64,000 nt of DNA from DAISKN01 sp963716925 (GCA_963716925.1 CAVQUX010000010.1:992001-1056000), one strand, 5' to 3'. Counted from the stretch's first letter, positions 18,201 to 27,209 are shown. The notes: generated by a model from the sequence alone, not told the origin. A program made the numbers and translations.

Positions 18201-19382
18201 ATGGACCCCCGGCTTGCTCTCTCGGCGCGGACCGTCGGCCTTCTCCTCGGGGTCGCGGTGGCTGCGGGTGCGCAGGAGCCGGAGCGCGAGGAAAGTCCCT
18301 TCCGCTACGGGGGTGAGGTGGCGGCCAATCTCGCTCCCGTCGATCCGGGCTACTTCAACCATACCGACTACGGGGACGACAGCCTCAGGCTCTTCCGGCT
18401 AAATCTGGCGCTGGAGCTTCGCCCTTCGGAGAAGCTCTCGCTCCTCGCGGATATCCGCAGCGACAATCTCGACGCTCCGAAGCCGTACGCGCTCTACCTG
18501 CGCCTTCGCCCCTGGCGGGAGCACGCCTTCGCGGTCCAGGTCGGAAGGGTGCCTCCGGTCTTCGGGGCGTTTCTTCGCAGGCAGTACGAGTACGACAATC
18601 CGCTCATCGGCTATCCCATCCCCTATCAGTATCCAACGGTGCTTCGTCCCGACTCGGCTCCTGCGAGTCTGGACCAGCTGCTCCTCTGGCGCGGCTACGG
18701 CGCGAGAGTGAGGTATCCCATCGGGGATACTTCCGTCGCGTCCGGTCTCGCCCAGGTAAACCCGATCCGTTGGGACACCGGGGTTTCGGTGAACCTCGGA
18801 TCCGATCCCGTCGGTATCGCTTTCGCTTTCACCCAGGGCACGATCTCCTCTCCGCGCGTCGACGACGACAACGGGGGCAAACAGTTTGCGGCGCGGCTCG
18901 GATTGCGGCCGGCGTTCGGCTTCGAGCTCGGAGTGTCGGGGTCTCGAGGCGACTACGTTTCCGACGAAGTGATGGCGCTCCTCGAAGGGAATCGCAGCTC
19001 CGATCAGACGGCGTTCGGCGTCGATAGCGAGCTCGCCCGCGGTCCCTGGATCGTGAGAGGAGAGGTGATCTGGTGCTCCTGGGGCGCCCCGTCCCTCACG
19101 ACCGGCCCGCTCGCGACCCTCGGCTTCACGGCGGAGGGCCGCTACAAGGCCGCCCCCGGCCTCTATTTCGCGGCGCGGGTCTCGGGCTTGCGGTTCGAGA
19201 GCATCTCCTCTCCCGAGGGTTTCGTGACCTGGGATTCTCCCGTGACTCGCTTCGAAGGCGGAGTCGGCTACAGCTTCCACCGGAACGTCCTGGGGAAGCT
19301 CGCGCTCCAGTACAACACCCGGGACGCGACGAGAGTCGAAAACCGATGGATCCCGGCCGTGCAGATCCTCTTCTGGTTTTGA
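18201..19382 (+). CDS. Outer-membrane beta-barrel protein (porin-like)
   Basis: 393 residues. Signal-like N-terminus (VGLLLGVAVAAGAQEPE) then a long series of amphipathic strands with alternating aromatic and small residues, ending in the outer-membrane C-terminal signature VQILFWF (terminal Phe). The sequence before the strands (VAANLAPVDPGYFNHTDYGDDS) recurs in acidobacterial barrel proteins. Substrate unknown; the adjacent copper-type cupredoxin and two-component genes suggest a metal- or redox-linked function. Confidence 0.8.
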   Translation: MDPRLALSARTVGLLLGVAVAAGAQEPEREESPFRYGGEVAANLAPVDPGYFNHTDYGDDSLRLFRLNLALELRPSEKLSLLADIRSDNLDAPKPYALYLRLRPWREHAFAVQVGRVPPVFGAFLRRQYEYDNPLIGYPIPYQYPTVLRPDSAPASLDQLLLWRGYGARVRYPIGDTSVASGLAQVNPIRWDTGVSVNLGSDPVGIAFAFTQGTISSPRVDDDNGGKQFAARLGLRPAFGFELGVSGSRGDYVSDEVMALLEGNRSSDQTAFGVDSELARGPWIVRGEVIWCSWGAPSLTTGPLATLGFTAEGRYKAAPGLYFAARVSGLRFESISSPEGFVTWDSPVTRFEGGVGYSFHRNVLGKLALQYNTRDATRVENRWIPAVQILFWF

Positions 19383-19385
19383 TGA

Positions 19386-20042
19386 ATGAGGCTCCTGATC
19401 CTGGCTCTGAGTCTTCCCCTCCTGACTTCCGTCGAAGAGGACGAAGCGCCGGGGTCGATTGCCGGCCGGGTCGAGGTCCGGCTTCCCTCGAGTCCTCCGC
19501 GCTCGCGGCCTTCGGTGCGGGGGATGGAGGGCCCTGCCCGGCGGGGAGTTCCCGACCGGCGTCAGAGCGTCGTCTATCTGGCGACGGCGCCCCAGGGAGC
19601 GTTCGAGGAGCGTCGCCGGGAACAGGCGGTGCTCGACCAGCGGCAGGAGACGTTCGTTCCCTACGTACTTCCGGTCCTGGTGGGAACGACCGTGTCGTTT
19701 CCCAACAGCGACCCCTTCTTCCACAACGTCTTTTCCCTCTCGAAGACCGCGCGGTTCGACCTCGGGCGCTACCCCATGGGCCGTTCGAAATCGGTGCGAT
19801 TCGACCACCCCGGCATCGTTCGCGTGTTCTGCGAGATCCATTCCCACATGAGCGCTTTCATCCTGGTGCTCTCCCACCGGTACTTCGCTGCCACCGGGAT
19901 CGATGGCCGCTACCGGATCGAGAGAGTCCCGCCGGGAGAGTACGACGTCGTGGTCTGGACCGACGGCGAGGAGAGGAGCCGGAAGAGAGTCCGGGTCGGT
20001 TCCGAGACCACGACGGAGCTCGATTTCGTGGTCGCGCCCTGA
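19386..20042 (+). CDS. Exported cupredoxin-like protein
   Basis: 218 residues. A signal peptide (RLLILALSLPLLTSV) precedes a plastocyanin-like fold: VGTTVSFPNSDPFFHNVFS supplies a first His, and RVFCEIHSHMSAFILV the Cys-His-Met set of a type 1 copper site. The last ~45 residues (GIDGRYRIERVPPGEYDVVVW) are a carboxypeptidase-regulatory-like beta domain. Starts 4 bases after the porin stop, so co-transcribed. Likely periplasmic electron carrier or copper binder. Confidence 0.8.
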   Translation: MRLLILALSLPLLTSVEEDEAPGSIAGRVEVRLPSSPPRSRPSVRGMEGPARRGVPDRRQSVVYLATAPQGAFEERRREQAVLDQRQETFVPYVLPVLVGTTVSFPNSDPFFHNVFSLSKTARFDLGRYPMGRSKSVRFDHPGIVRVFCEIHSHMSAFILVLSHRYFAATGIDGRYRIERVPPGEYDVVVWTDGEERSRKRVRVGSETTTELDFVVAP

Positions 20043-20055
20043 TGGGAGTCGAGCG

Positions 20056-21825
20056 ATGAACGCCATGTCCTCTCTCAAGAGCCGGGTGTTTCTCGCCTGC
20101 GCTTTCGTCGCGATTCTCTCCATCGCCGTGGGCACGAGCTTCGTCACCGTCCGCGTCTCGCGCGAGGCCCAGGCGGAGCTGGGGCGCGACCTCCAGGAGT
20201 CGGCGCAGCTCCTCGACGAGTACTACCGGCAACGATACGAGACGCTGGTTCTTCTCGGCTGGCTCGTCGCCGATCTCCCGAAGCTCAAAGCGGCGGTTGC
20301 GACCGGCGATGGGCCGACGGTCCAACCCATCGCTCTCGACTATCAGAAGCGGCTCGGCTCCGACATTCTGGTCGTGGCGGACGACGAGGGGCGCGTCCTC
20401 GCGTCGCTCGGCTCGGAGGGGCCTTTCCCCCTGGGAGAGGCGCTCGATCGAGCGCGGCGCGGCGAGTCGTCTATCTACCTCGCCGAGACGGGCGAAGGCG
20501 TGCTGCGGATCGCGACTCTCCCCATCGTCGTCGGTCCGGAGCCGCCCGAGGTGCTCGGGACCCTGAGCGTCGGGTTCTTCCTCGACGACGAGCTCGCGCG
20601 CGATCTCGGGGCGATTACCCGGTGCGAGGTGGTTCTCGTCGCCCGGGGCCGTGTCGTGGCCTCCTCGATTCCCCTCGACGACGCCGAGGTTCGAGTGCTC
20701 TCCGCGCAGTCCGAGGGTAGCGTTTCGATCGGCGAAGAGGACTACGTGTTCCTCGGACGGGCGCTCTCGGCTCCCGAGGCCGGGGAGGGCTTCCAGGCGG
20801 TGCTCCTGCGCTCTACGAGCGAGAGGCTGTCGTTTCTGCGCACGTTTCAAGAGGGACTTCTGCTCTCGGCGCTCTTCGGCGTGCTCCTCGCGATCGTCTT
20901 GAGCTACGCCGTGGCCCGTACCGTGACCCGTCCGCTCGCCGCGATTACCCAGACCATGCGGGAGATGACGACTACCGGAGACCTGGCGCGCAAGATCGAG
21001 CTCTCCGGACCTCTGGTCGACGGAGACGCCACTGTGCTCGCCCGGGCCTTCAACCGTCTGACCGATTCCATCGCCCGTTTCCAGCGAGAGTCCGCTTCGA
21101 AGGAGAAGCTCTCGGCCCTGGGCCGCATGTCGACGGTCATCGCCCACGAGATCCGAAATCCCCTGATGATCATCAAAACCTCTCTCCGGAGCTTCCGGCG
21201 CCGGGAGCTCTCGGCCGCGGACGTTCGCGAGGCCGCGGACGACATCGATCACGAGGTCGATCGGTTGAACCGCATCGTCGGGGACGTTCTGGATTTCGCC
21301 CGGCCGATCGAGCTCGAGCTCCGGCCGACGGACATCAACGCCGTCTGCCGAAGCGCCGTCGAGGCGGTCCTCGTGGGAGAGGGCTCGCCCGCGCTCGAGC
21401 TGAGGCTGGATGCGACGCTTCCCGAGGTCCTGACCGACGGAGAGCGCCTGAGGACCGCTCTCCTGAACATCCTGGCCAACGCCAAGGAAGCGGTGGGCGC
21501 GGCAGGGAACGGAGATCACGAGGGATACGAGATCACCCTCGAGACGAGACGGAGCGGGGAGGGGAAGATCGGGATCGTGGTTCGCGACCGAGGGGTGGGA
21601 ATTCCGCCCGAGGACCTCTCCAAGATCTTCGAGCCCTATTTCACGGGCAAGCGTACGGGGACCGGCCTCGGTCTCGCCATCACCAAGAACATCGTGGAAT
21701 CTCTTGGCGGCACGGTCACCGCCGAGAGTCGGCCGTCGCAGGGGACGGAGATCCGGATCGAGCTCTTCCCGCGAGCCCCGATCGAGCCCCGGAAAGCGGC
21801 GGCGGAGGCGGGAGTCCGGAGGTGA
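20056..21825 (+). CDS. Sensor histidine kinase
   Basis: 589 residues. Helix 1 (~10-32), a periplasmic Cache-like sensor (~35-270, with LGSDILVVADDEGRVLAS and SSIYLAETGEGVLRIATLP), helix 2 (~275-297), HAMP (RTVTRPLAAITQTMREM), H-box VIAHEIRNPLMIIKTSL with phospho-acceptor His, then N-box (LNILANAKEA), G1 (VRDRGVGIPPED) and G2 (TGKRTGTGLGLAIT). It autophosphorylates and passes phosphate to the NtrC-type regulator whose GTG start overlaps its stop (GTGA). Signal unknown; context suggests a metal or redox cue. Confidence 0.92.
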   Translation: MNAMSSLKSRVFLACAFVAILSIAVGTSFVTVRVSREAQAELGRDLQESAQLLDEYYRQRYETLVLLGWLVADLPKLKAAVATGDGPTVQPIALDYQKRLGSDILVVADDEGRVLASLGSEGPFPLGEALDRARRGESSIYLAETGEGVLRIATLPIVVGPEPPEVLGTLSVGFFLDDELARDLGAITRCEVVLVARGRVVASSIPLDDAEVRVLSAQSEGSVSIGEEDYVFLGRALSAPEAGEGFQAVLLRSTSERLSFLRTFQEGLLLSALFGVLLAIVLSYAVARTVTRPLAAITQTMREMTTTGDLARKIELSGPLVDGDATVLARAFNRLTDSIARFQRESASKEKLSALGRMSTVIAHEIRNPLMIIKTSLRSFRRRELSAADVREAADDIDHEVDRLNRIVGDVLDFARPIELELRPTDINAVCRSAVEAVLVGEGSPALELRLDATLPEVLTDGERLRTALLNILANAKEAVGAAGNGDHEGYEITLETRRSGEGKIGIVVRDRGVGIPPEDLSKIFEPYFTGKRTGTGLGLAITKNIVESLGGTVTAESRPSQGTEIRIELFPRAPIEPRKAAAEAGVRR

Positions 21826-23186
21826 CGGTGAGGGGCGCGATCCTGCTCGTCGACGATGAGGAGCGAATCTTGAAGACCCTCGGACGCGCGCTTCGCGACG
21901 AGGGGCACGACGTGTACGTGACCTCGAGCGCGAACAAGGCGCAGGCGCTCCTTTCGGAGCGGAGCTTCGACCTGCTGGTGGTGGACAACCGCATGCCCGA
22001 AGTCTCGGGCCTGGACCTCATCCGGGAGCTTTCCAGGTCCTCGCCGGAGAGCGAGCGGCCCGAGGTCCTCATGATGACCGCGCACGCGACCGTCGAGAGC
22101 GCCATCGAAGCGATGAAGCTCGGGGCCTTCGACTACCTCCAGAAACCGTTCGAAGTGGAAGAGCTCCTGGTCGTCGTGGGCAAAGCCCTTTCCCATCGGA
22201 GGCTCCGAAGCGAGCATCGATATCTCCTGAGCGAGCGGAAGACCGAGTTCAACGACTACGGGATCGTCGGCGCCAGCGCACCCATCCGGGAGGTGATCGA
22301 GAAGCTGGAGCAGGTCGCGCGGTCCAAGAGCACGGTCTTGATCCGAGGGGAGACCGGCACGGGAAAGGAGCTCGCCGCCCGGGCCATCCACGACCGGAGC
22401 GCTGAACGGGAGAAGCCGCTCATCAAGGTGAACTGCGCCGCGATTCCCGAGAACCTCCTGGAGTCGGAGCTCTTCGGCCACGTGAAGGGCGCGTTCACCC
22501 ATGCGACCTCCAACAAGAAGGGGAGGTTCTCGCTCGCGCACGGGAGCAGCATCTTCCTCGACGAGATCGGGACCATGAGCACTGCAATCCAGGCGAAGCT
22601 CCTCCGGGTCCTTCAGGAGCGGGAGTTCGAGCCCCTGGGCTCGGAGCGCACGGAGAAGGTGGACCTTCGGGTCATCGCCGCGACCAACCGGGACCTGGCG
22701 AAGATGATGTCCTCGGGCGAGTTTCAGGAGGACCTTTTCTACCGACTGAGCGTGATCCCGATAGAGCTTCCTCCGCTTCGAGCGCGGCGGGAGGACATAC
22801 CCGCCCTCGTCTCCCATTTCGTCGCCAAGCACCGGAGGCGCGCGGGAAAGTGCGTCGAGAAAGTGACGGACGAGGCTCTGGCGGCGCTCTCGGCGTACGA
22901 CTGGCCTGGAAACGTGCGCGAGCTCGAGAATGCCATCGAAAGGGCGGTGGTCCTCTCCCGCTCGCCGATCATCGGTCTCGCCGAGCTCTCGCTCCCCACG
23001 GCCGTTGCCGCCAAGCCGGATGGCCTCCCCTCGACGAGCCTCCGGGACAACGTGGACTGGGTGGAGCGCGAGACCATCCGCCGCGCCCTCGAGAGGTCGA
23101 AGGGGGTGAAGAAGCTCGCGGCGGAGAGCATGGGAATCAGCCAGCGGGCGCTGAGCTATTACCTCAAGAAGTTCCAGCTCGGATAG
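21822..23186 (+). CDS. Sigma-54-dependent response regulator (NtrC family)
   Basis: 454 residues. Receiver domain (ILLVDDEERILKTL, phospho-acceptor Asp in LLVVDNRMPEVSGLDL), AAA+ domain with Walker A GETGTGKE, sigma-54 contact loop ESELFGHVKGAFTHA, Walker B SIFLDEIG and a Fis-type DNA-binding helix pair at the end (AAESMGISQRALSYYLKKF). Start is GTG 21822. It activates RpoN-dependent promoters; one candidate promoter in this window is at 52642. Confidence 0.95.
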   Translation: MTVRGAILLVDDEERILKTLGRALRDEGHDVYVTSSANKAQALLSERSFDLLVVDNRMPEVSGLDLIRELSRSSPESERPEVLMMTAHATVESAIEAMKLGAFDYLQKPFEVEELLVVVGKALSHRRLRSEHRYLLSERKTEFNDYGIVGASAPIREVIEKLEQVARSKSTVLIRGETGTGKELAARAIHDRSAEREKPLIKVNCAAIPENLLESELFGHVKGAFTHATSNKKGRFSLAHGSSIFLDEIGTMSTAIQAKLLRVLQEREFEPLGSERTEKVDLRVIAATNRDLAKMMSSGEFQEDLFYRLSVIPIELPPLRARREDIPALVSHFVAKHRRRAGKCVEKVTDEALAALSAYDWPGNVRELENAIERAVVLSRSPIIGLAELSLPTAVAAKPDGLPSTSLRDNVDWVERETIRRALERSKGVKKLAAESMGISQRALSYYLKKFQLG

Positions 23187-23247
23187 CCCAAAAAAACTGC
23201 AACGTTTTCTGCGGACTTTACGTCTCTTGCTGCGGGAGGAAAGTCCC

Positions 23248-24223
23248 ATGACTGTTGCCGCCTTGCGTCTCCAGATCGCCGCCGCCGTCACCCTGGTCCC
23301 GTTGGCCCTCGGGGCCGAAGAGGGCTCTTTCGATCGGACGCTTTCCGTCACCGGCCCCGTTCAGCTCGAGGTCGGTACGGGCTCGGGAAGCCATCGACGT
23401 CACCGCGGGCGCCTCCGGATCCGTCCAGATCCACGGGGTCGTTCGGGCTCGCTCCGGGTTGTTCTCGGGAAACGACGCCGAGAAGGTGCGCCGCATCGAA
23501 GAGAATCCCCCCATCGAGCAGGAGGGAAACGTCATCCGGGTCGGCGGGCAAGCGACCGACGACGACAGCCTCTATGAGGGCGTCAGCATCAGCTACCGCA
23601 TCCTCGTTCCCGCGGAAACGGCGCTGGTCTCGAAGAGCGGCTCCGGAAGCCAGACGCTGGGAGACCTCGCGGGGCCCGTGGAGGCTGCGTCGGGGTCGGG
23701 GTCGCTGACCATAGGAACGATCGGAGGCGACGTCCGGGCCCGCGCCGGCTCAGGGAGCATCCGTATCGACGGCGTCGGGGGCAATTTGCAGGTGAAAACC
23801 GGCAGCGGATCCATCGACGCCTTCGCGGTTCGGGGGGCGATCATCGCTTCCGCCGGAAGCGGAAGAATCGAGCTGGAGCAGACTGGCGAAGGGGACGTGA
23901 GCGTCAACTCGGGATCGGGCGGCGTCCGGGTGCGAGGCGTCCGCGGCGGGCTCAGCATCTCGACCTCGAGTGGTTCGATCCGGGCTCAGGGCGAGCTGGT
24001 GCGCGACTGGAGACTCGAGGCCTCCTCCGGCGGGATCACCGTGGAGCTCCCCCCCGAGGCTTCGTTCGAGCTCGACGCGCACACCAGCTCGGGGAACATC
24101 GATTCGGAGCGCCCGGTCTCGGTGACCGGGCGCATCTCGAGGAAGGCCCTTCGCGGCGCCGTGGGAAGCGGCGGCCCGAGGCTCGATATCGAGACCAGCT
24201 CGGGCTCGATCGTGATTCGTTAG
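23248..24223 (+). CDS. Exported DUF4097 beta-repeat protein (one +1 frame break)
   Basis: Starts ATG 23248 after a Shine-Dalgarno (GGGAGGA) and has a signal peptide (LQIAAAVTLVPLALG). The frame breaks at GGGAAG 23385-23390; removing one A restores VGTGSGAIDVTAGASG and 324 residues. The rest is a beta-helix-like series of ~20-residue units marked by SGSG or SSGS steps (VSKSGSGSQTLGDL, ASGSGSLTIGTI, RAGSGSIRIDGV, KTGSGSIDAF). Family DUF4097 (putative adhesin), cell surface or periplasm. Its stop overlaps a minus-strand stop by 3 bases. Confidence 0.8.
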
Positions 24224-24480
24224 CAGCGGACGACTGCCAGCCGGCCCGCCCGCCGCCCGAGAGCCGCGCTCGCGGCTTTGCCGAACGCAGTTAAAACGGT
24301 GCCATCGCCGGCGACGGGCGTAAGGAGCCCGCCATTCGGATGCTTACCGGTGGGAACGAATCCCGTCCAATTGTCGTTGACGCAGAGACTCGGTGCACCA
24401 TCGCACCTGCCGAGCCGAAACAACAGGTCCCTCTTCGCTTCTGATCCAGATATTCCGACCTTCGTAATTTCCACCTCCAT
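24220..24480 (-). CDS. Small hypothetical protein
   Basis: 86 residues from an ATG preceded by GAGGGGAAG. Sequence starts MEVEITKVGISGSEAKRDLL and contains CVNDNWTGFVPTGKHPNGG; it ends in a basic Ala/Arg stretch. I do not recognise it. Base composition is lower in GC than the flanking genes. It lies just before the integron boundary on the strand and side where an integrase would be expected, but has no recombinase motif. Only part of 24224-24573 is otherwise explained. Confidence 0.4.
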   Translation of the reverse strand: MEVEITKVGISGSEAKRDLLFRLGRCDGAPSLCVNDNWTGFVPTGKHPNGGLLTPVAGDGTVLTAFGKAASAALGRRAGRLAVVRC

Positions 24481-24572
24481 CTTCCCCTCGACTTTACGTC
24501 CTGTCGCTGTCGACCTTTACAAAGACAAATCCTCGCGTCATGATTTCGTAATGGGGTTCCACACAATTACAA

Positions 24573-24579
24573 GTTATGC
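24573..24579 (+). other. Left integron core site (attI or attC half)
   Basis: GTTATGC at 24573-24579 is the exact complement of the R'' core (GCATAAC) of the first attC at 25007. In a cassette the first six bases of the cassette and the R'' of its own attC are complementary, so this marks the left end of cassette A. No attC body precedes it, so it may be a relic attI. Confidence 0.6.
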
Positions 24580-24643
24580 AACGGGGGCGCAGCGGGGCGG
24601 CGTCGCCTGAGCTGCGAAGCCAATCGATGGCGGATGCGACGCA

Positions 24644-24988
24644 ATGCTCGACATAGTCCTAGGCCCCGGTTCGATATCTCCGATCACCGCAGAGGAACGT
24701 CGCGGTCTTCGTCGAATTCGTATGAAGCGGGGTCTGGTCCTGGTCCTTTTCTTTTCATTCCTGCCCGTTGCCTACCTTGCATCGTTCGTACCAGGGCTTG
24801 ACGCCCTCTTAGCCGGAATCTGGATGATCGCGGGCCTCCTCTCGATTGTCTGGCATAATTTTTCCTCGCCGTGTCCAAGATGTCGCAGTCAGTTCAACAT
24901 GAGGACGTGGTATTGGGGAAATTTCTGGTCTCAACGCTGCCAGAGCTGTGGCCTACCTTTGCGGCCGCCCGCATCGCCTAGGGAATGA
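24644..24988 (+). CDS. Cassette A: small membrane protein with C-terminal zinc ribbon
   Basis: 114 residues. Two hydrophobic helices (LVLVLFFSFLPVAYLASFV and ALLAGIWMIAGLLSIVW) followed by CPRC and CQSC, a four-cysteine ribbon at the C-terminus (~residues 77-105). Starts at ATG 24644 with no clear Shine-Dalgarno; an internal ATG at 24722 would still contain both helices. It fills cassette A (24574-25128) and runs in the same direction as the other cassette genes. Homologous small membrane ribbon proteins have no known function. Confidence 0.65.
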   Translation: MLDIVLGPGSISPITAEERRGLRRIRMKRGLVLVLFFSFLPVAYLASFVPGLDALLAGIWMIAGLLSIVWHNFSSPCPRCRSQFNMRTWYWGNFWSQRCQSCGLPLRPPASPRE

Positions 24989-25006
24989 CTTGTCTATCAT
25001 TGCGTT

Positions 25007-25134
25007 GCATAACTCGCGGTTGGAGTGGACGTGACCCTCTTCGTCAGCAACGGAGTCGAAATGATCGTATGCGCCTTCGTTGAGACCGGTGGTTTACTCC
25101 AGGCTGGCCACGCCACTCAATCGCCGTGTTCTGC
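25007..25134 (+). repeat. Integron attC site 1
   Basis: 128 bases. R'' GCATAAC (25007-25013), then GGTTGGAGTGG, mirrored near the end by CCACTCAATCGCC with the usual unpaired base, and R' GTTCTGC (25128-25134). The stem outside is AAC...GTT. The last six bases (TTCTGC) complement the R'' of attC 2, as expected if cassette B starts here. The body GGAGTGGACGTGACCCTCTT / GGCTGGCCACGCCACTCAA recurs in sites 2 and 3. Confidence 0.85.
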
Positions 25135-25216
25135 GGCATTCGGTTGAGGTCGTCATTGCAAACGTTTTCACAGTTCAAGGTCATCGGAGCCCTCGGCAAG
25201 CGGAAAACTGAAGGCC

Positions 25217-25877
25217 GTGTTCGGACCGGGGCGCAGAGTGGAGGATCCGATCCCCTTCACCATCCCGCCCGCAGACGACCGCTACGGCAATCGGCACGTC
25301 GTTCAGATCAGTTCGGGTTGGCTTGTCGGCTTTGATGCGGGCGAGTTCGGAGGTGGCCTCTGGTGCTATCCGACAGCGAGCGCCGAGGGCGCGCGGGTAC
25401 GACCTTCCGCAGACGCCCCCGTGCATCCGCAGGACTACTACAAGGCTGACAACGTCCGTGGATTCGGCCGCGTCAATGGAGAGTTAGTCGTTCTCATGGG
25501 CCTTGACCACATGGACGGTCGCTCCGGGCGGGTGTTCCAGGTTAAGCCCGTTGGGCCCGAGATAGTGCTCGTTCCCTGGGCAGTTCTGGACGGTAGCCCA
25601 AGCGCCTGGGCCGTCGATGAGCGGTTCCTATTTGTCGTTACCGATTCATCGGTCTATTCGCTCTCGCCTCCAGCCACCGCGACAGTCGTTCATACTTTTT
25701 CAGGAGAGCTCGGAGGGCTCTACCCTACGTCGGTCGTGCGGACGGATGATGCGGGAGCTGTACATTGGCGTGCAGGCGTTACGTCATGGCTTGACACGGC
25801 TAGCCGAGCAAGAATACCGCGAGCGGTGGTGGGTCCCGGAGACTGTCTGTCACCTCACGGAGTGTTGGATGCCATGA
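25217..25877 (+). CDS. Cassette B: hypothetical protein (one +1 frame break)
   Basis: Translation from GTG 25217 (FGPGRRVEDPIPFTIPPADD) shows a beta-rich sequence with repeated hydrophobic strands (GGLWCYPTASAEGAR, VNGELVVLMGLDHMDG, RFLFVVTDSSVYSL). The frame breaks at GGG 25753-25755; removing one G gives RTDDAELYIGVQALRHGL and a stop at 25877, 219 residues. The strands look like blades of a propeller. I do not recognise the family. It fits wholly inside cassette B (25129-26019), upstream of attC 2. Confidence 0.6.
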
Positions 25878-25898
25878 CCGATGAAGCGTGGCGCAGCC

Positions 25899-26025
25899 GC
25901 AGAACTTGGCGTTGGAGTGGACGAGGCCCTCTTCGTGAGCTGCGGGTACAAATGACCGACGACGCCTTCGTTGAGTTCGACTTTTTGTTCGGGGCTGGCC
26001 ACGCCACTCAACGCCATCGTTATTT
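25899..26025 (+). repeat. Integron attC site 2
   Basis: 127 bases. R'' GCAGAAC (25899-25905) complements R' of site 1 (GTTCTGC). GGCGTTGGAGTGG pairs with CCACTCAACGCC with one extrahelical base, and R' is GTTATTT (26019-26025). The centre contains CTTCGTTGAG and GGCTGGCCACGCC shared with the other sites. Confidence 0.85.
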
Positions 26026-26046
26026 GGCCTTGAGCCGAACGTCAGG

Positions 26047-26394
26047 ATGTGTGCTGTGGCGAAGGGCTATCGGATAGGACGACACTGGCCGCTGCTCTTT
26101 CCGCTCGTTACTGTTGCAATGTCTCTGAGTTTTTGGGCTGCCCCTGGCGCCGAAGTATCACTTTCCGACGTTGTCGTCTTGTTCTTCATCTGGCCTGCCG
26201 TCGTGTTGTTTAAGCTTGCAGGGACGCACAACATCGGCACTGCACAGGAGCCTTTCTATGAGCTCACGCCCATTCATTTGTTCGCGATGTTGCTTGGTGT
26301 TGTCCTCAGTGTCCTGTTCTGGGGCTGGATTGTGGCGCGGTACCGCGGTCGCCCAGCAAATCGCGCTGGCGCTGTTCCCGAGACCCGACAGTAA
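26047..26394 (+). CDS. Cassette C: small membrane protein
   Basis: 115 residues with three membrane helices (~14-32 WPLLFPLVTVAMSLSFW, ~42-60 LSDVVVLFFIWPAVVLFKL, ~77-97 IHLFAMLLGVVLSVLFWGW) and a basic tail (ARYRGRPANR). No family recognised. ATG 26047 is 22 bases after R' of attC 2, normal for a cassette gene. 26395-26514 holds no gene that I can support. Confidence 0.6.
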   Translation: MCAVAKGYRIGRHWPLLFPLVTVAMSLSFWAAPGAEVSLSDVVVLFFIWPAVVLFKLAGTHNIGTAQEPFYELTPIHLFAMLLGVVLSVLFWGWIVARYRGRPANRAGAVPETRQ

Positions 26395-26514
26395 TGCATC
26401 CTAGCTCTGCCGATCCGCGATTCAGCAGAGGGAGCCGACAGCGGCCATCAGGTGTGCTGATCAAGTCCGCTTTCCGCGGTTCCAGGGGCTCAATGAAAGG
26501 TCGCGAAGGTAGCC

Positions 26515-26642
26515 CGCTATCGTGCGGATGGAGCGGACGTGGCCCTCTTCGTCGAGCATGAGAGTCGAATGACCGCTCTCGGCTTCGTTGAGTATCGTGA
26601 TTTACTCAAGGCTGGCCACGCCGCTGATCCGCGGTGTTAACG
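26515..26642 (+). repeat. Integron attC site 3
   Basis: 128 bases. R'' is degenerate (CGCTATC, 26515-26521) but GCGGATGGAGCGG / CCGCTGATCCGC form the stem, and the body GGACGTGGCCCTCTTCGT...GGCTGGCCACGCC matches sites 1 and 2; R' is GTTAACG (26636-26642). Confidence 0.75.
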
Positions 26643-26673
26643 GTCCAGCAACTTCCAGGACTGGAGCGCAGAA

Positions 26674-26997
26674 TTGAGCGAGTTCCTGGAAAAGGTACGA
26701 GCCCTCGTGGCGCGCGACGAGGTCCAGGTATCGGTTCACGGATACGAGGAGCTCGCGGCGGATGGCATCCCGGTGCGCGATGTCGTCGACGGGCTAAATA
26801 CTGCAGTCGTGATCGAGGACTACCCCGACTACCCGAAGGGGCCCTGCGCCCTGGTTCTCGAGCAAGATGGCAGGAATCAGCCTATTCATGTAGTCTGGGG
26901 TATTCCTGCGGGGCAAGACTCGCCTGCTGTCGTGGTCACAGCCTACCGCCCCGACCCCAGGAAATGGGACGAGACCTGGCAAAAGAGACGGACATGA
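26674..26997 (+). CDS. DUF4258 protein, likely toxin of a toxin-antitoxin pair (cassette D)
   Basis: 107 residues from TTG 26674. Sequence QVSVHGYEELAADGIPVRDV and VVIEDYPDYPKGPCALVLEQD matches DUF4258, a fold related to RelE/MqsR-type small toxins. Its TGA overlaps the ATG of the next gene (ATGA), the standard toxin-antitoxin arrangement; such pairs are frequent in integron cassettes, where they stabilise the array. Target unknown. Confidence 0.72.
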   Translation: MSEFLEKVRALVARDEVQVSVHGYEELAADGIPVRDVVDGLNTAVVIEDYPDYPKGPCALVLEQDGRNQPIHVVWGIPAGQDSPAVVVTAYRPDPRKWDETWQKRRT

Positions 26998-27209
26998 GCA
27001 CAAGGTCGACGACAAGACTCGTACGAGAAGGTGATCTCATCGCCGAGGTGGAGGTTAACCTTGTGGAAGCCACAGGCGGCTGGGCACCGTATCTATCGCT
27101 GGACGACGCGTACAAACTCGATGACGTGCGAGAGGCTCTCCGGATGGGCGACATCAAACGGGCCTCTCAGCTCTCCGCACGCGTTTATCGTCTAACGCCG
27201 GTTGCATAG
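26994..27209 (+). CDS. Putative antitoxin partner of the DUF4258 protein
   Basis: 71 residues: TRLVREGDLIAEVEVNLVE, then GGWAPYLSLDDAYKLDDVREAL and a terminal RASQLSARVYRLTPVA. I recall similar small proteins directly after DUF4258 genes in many bacteria, but no structure or DNA-binding motif is clear. The overlapping start supports joint translation with the toxin. Ends just before a possible fourth attC remnant. Confidence 0.6.
   Translation: MSTRSTTRLVREGDLIAEVEVNLVEATGGWAPYLSLDDAYKLDDVREALRMGDIKRASQLSARVYRLTPVA

Noticed and set aside
24220..24480. A relic integrase gene left of the array
   Set aside because: The 86-residue frame has no tyrosine-recombinase box, and no Arg-His-Arg-Tyr pattern is present.
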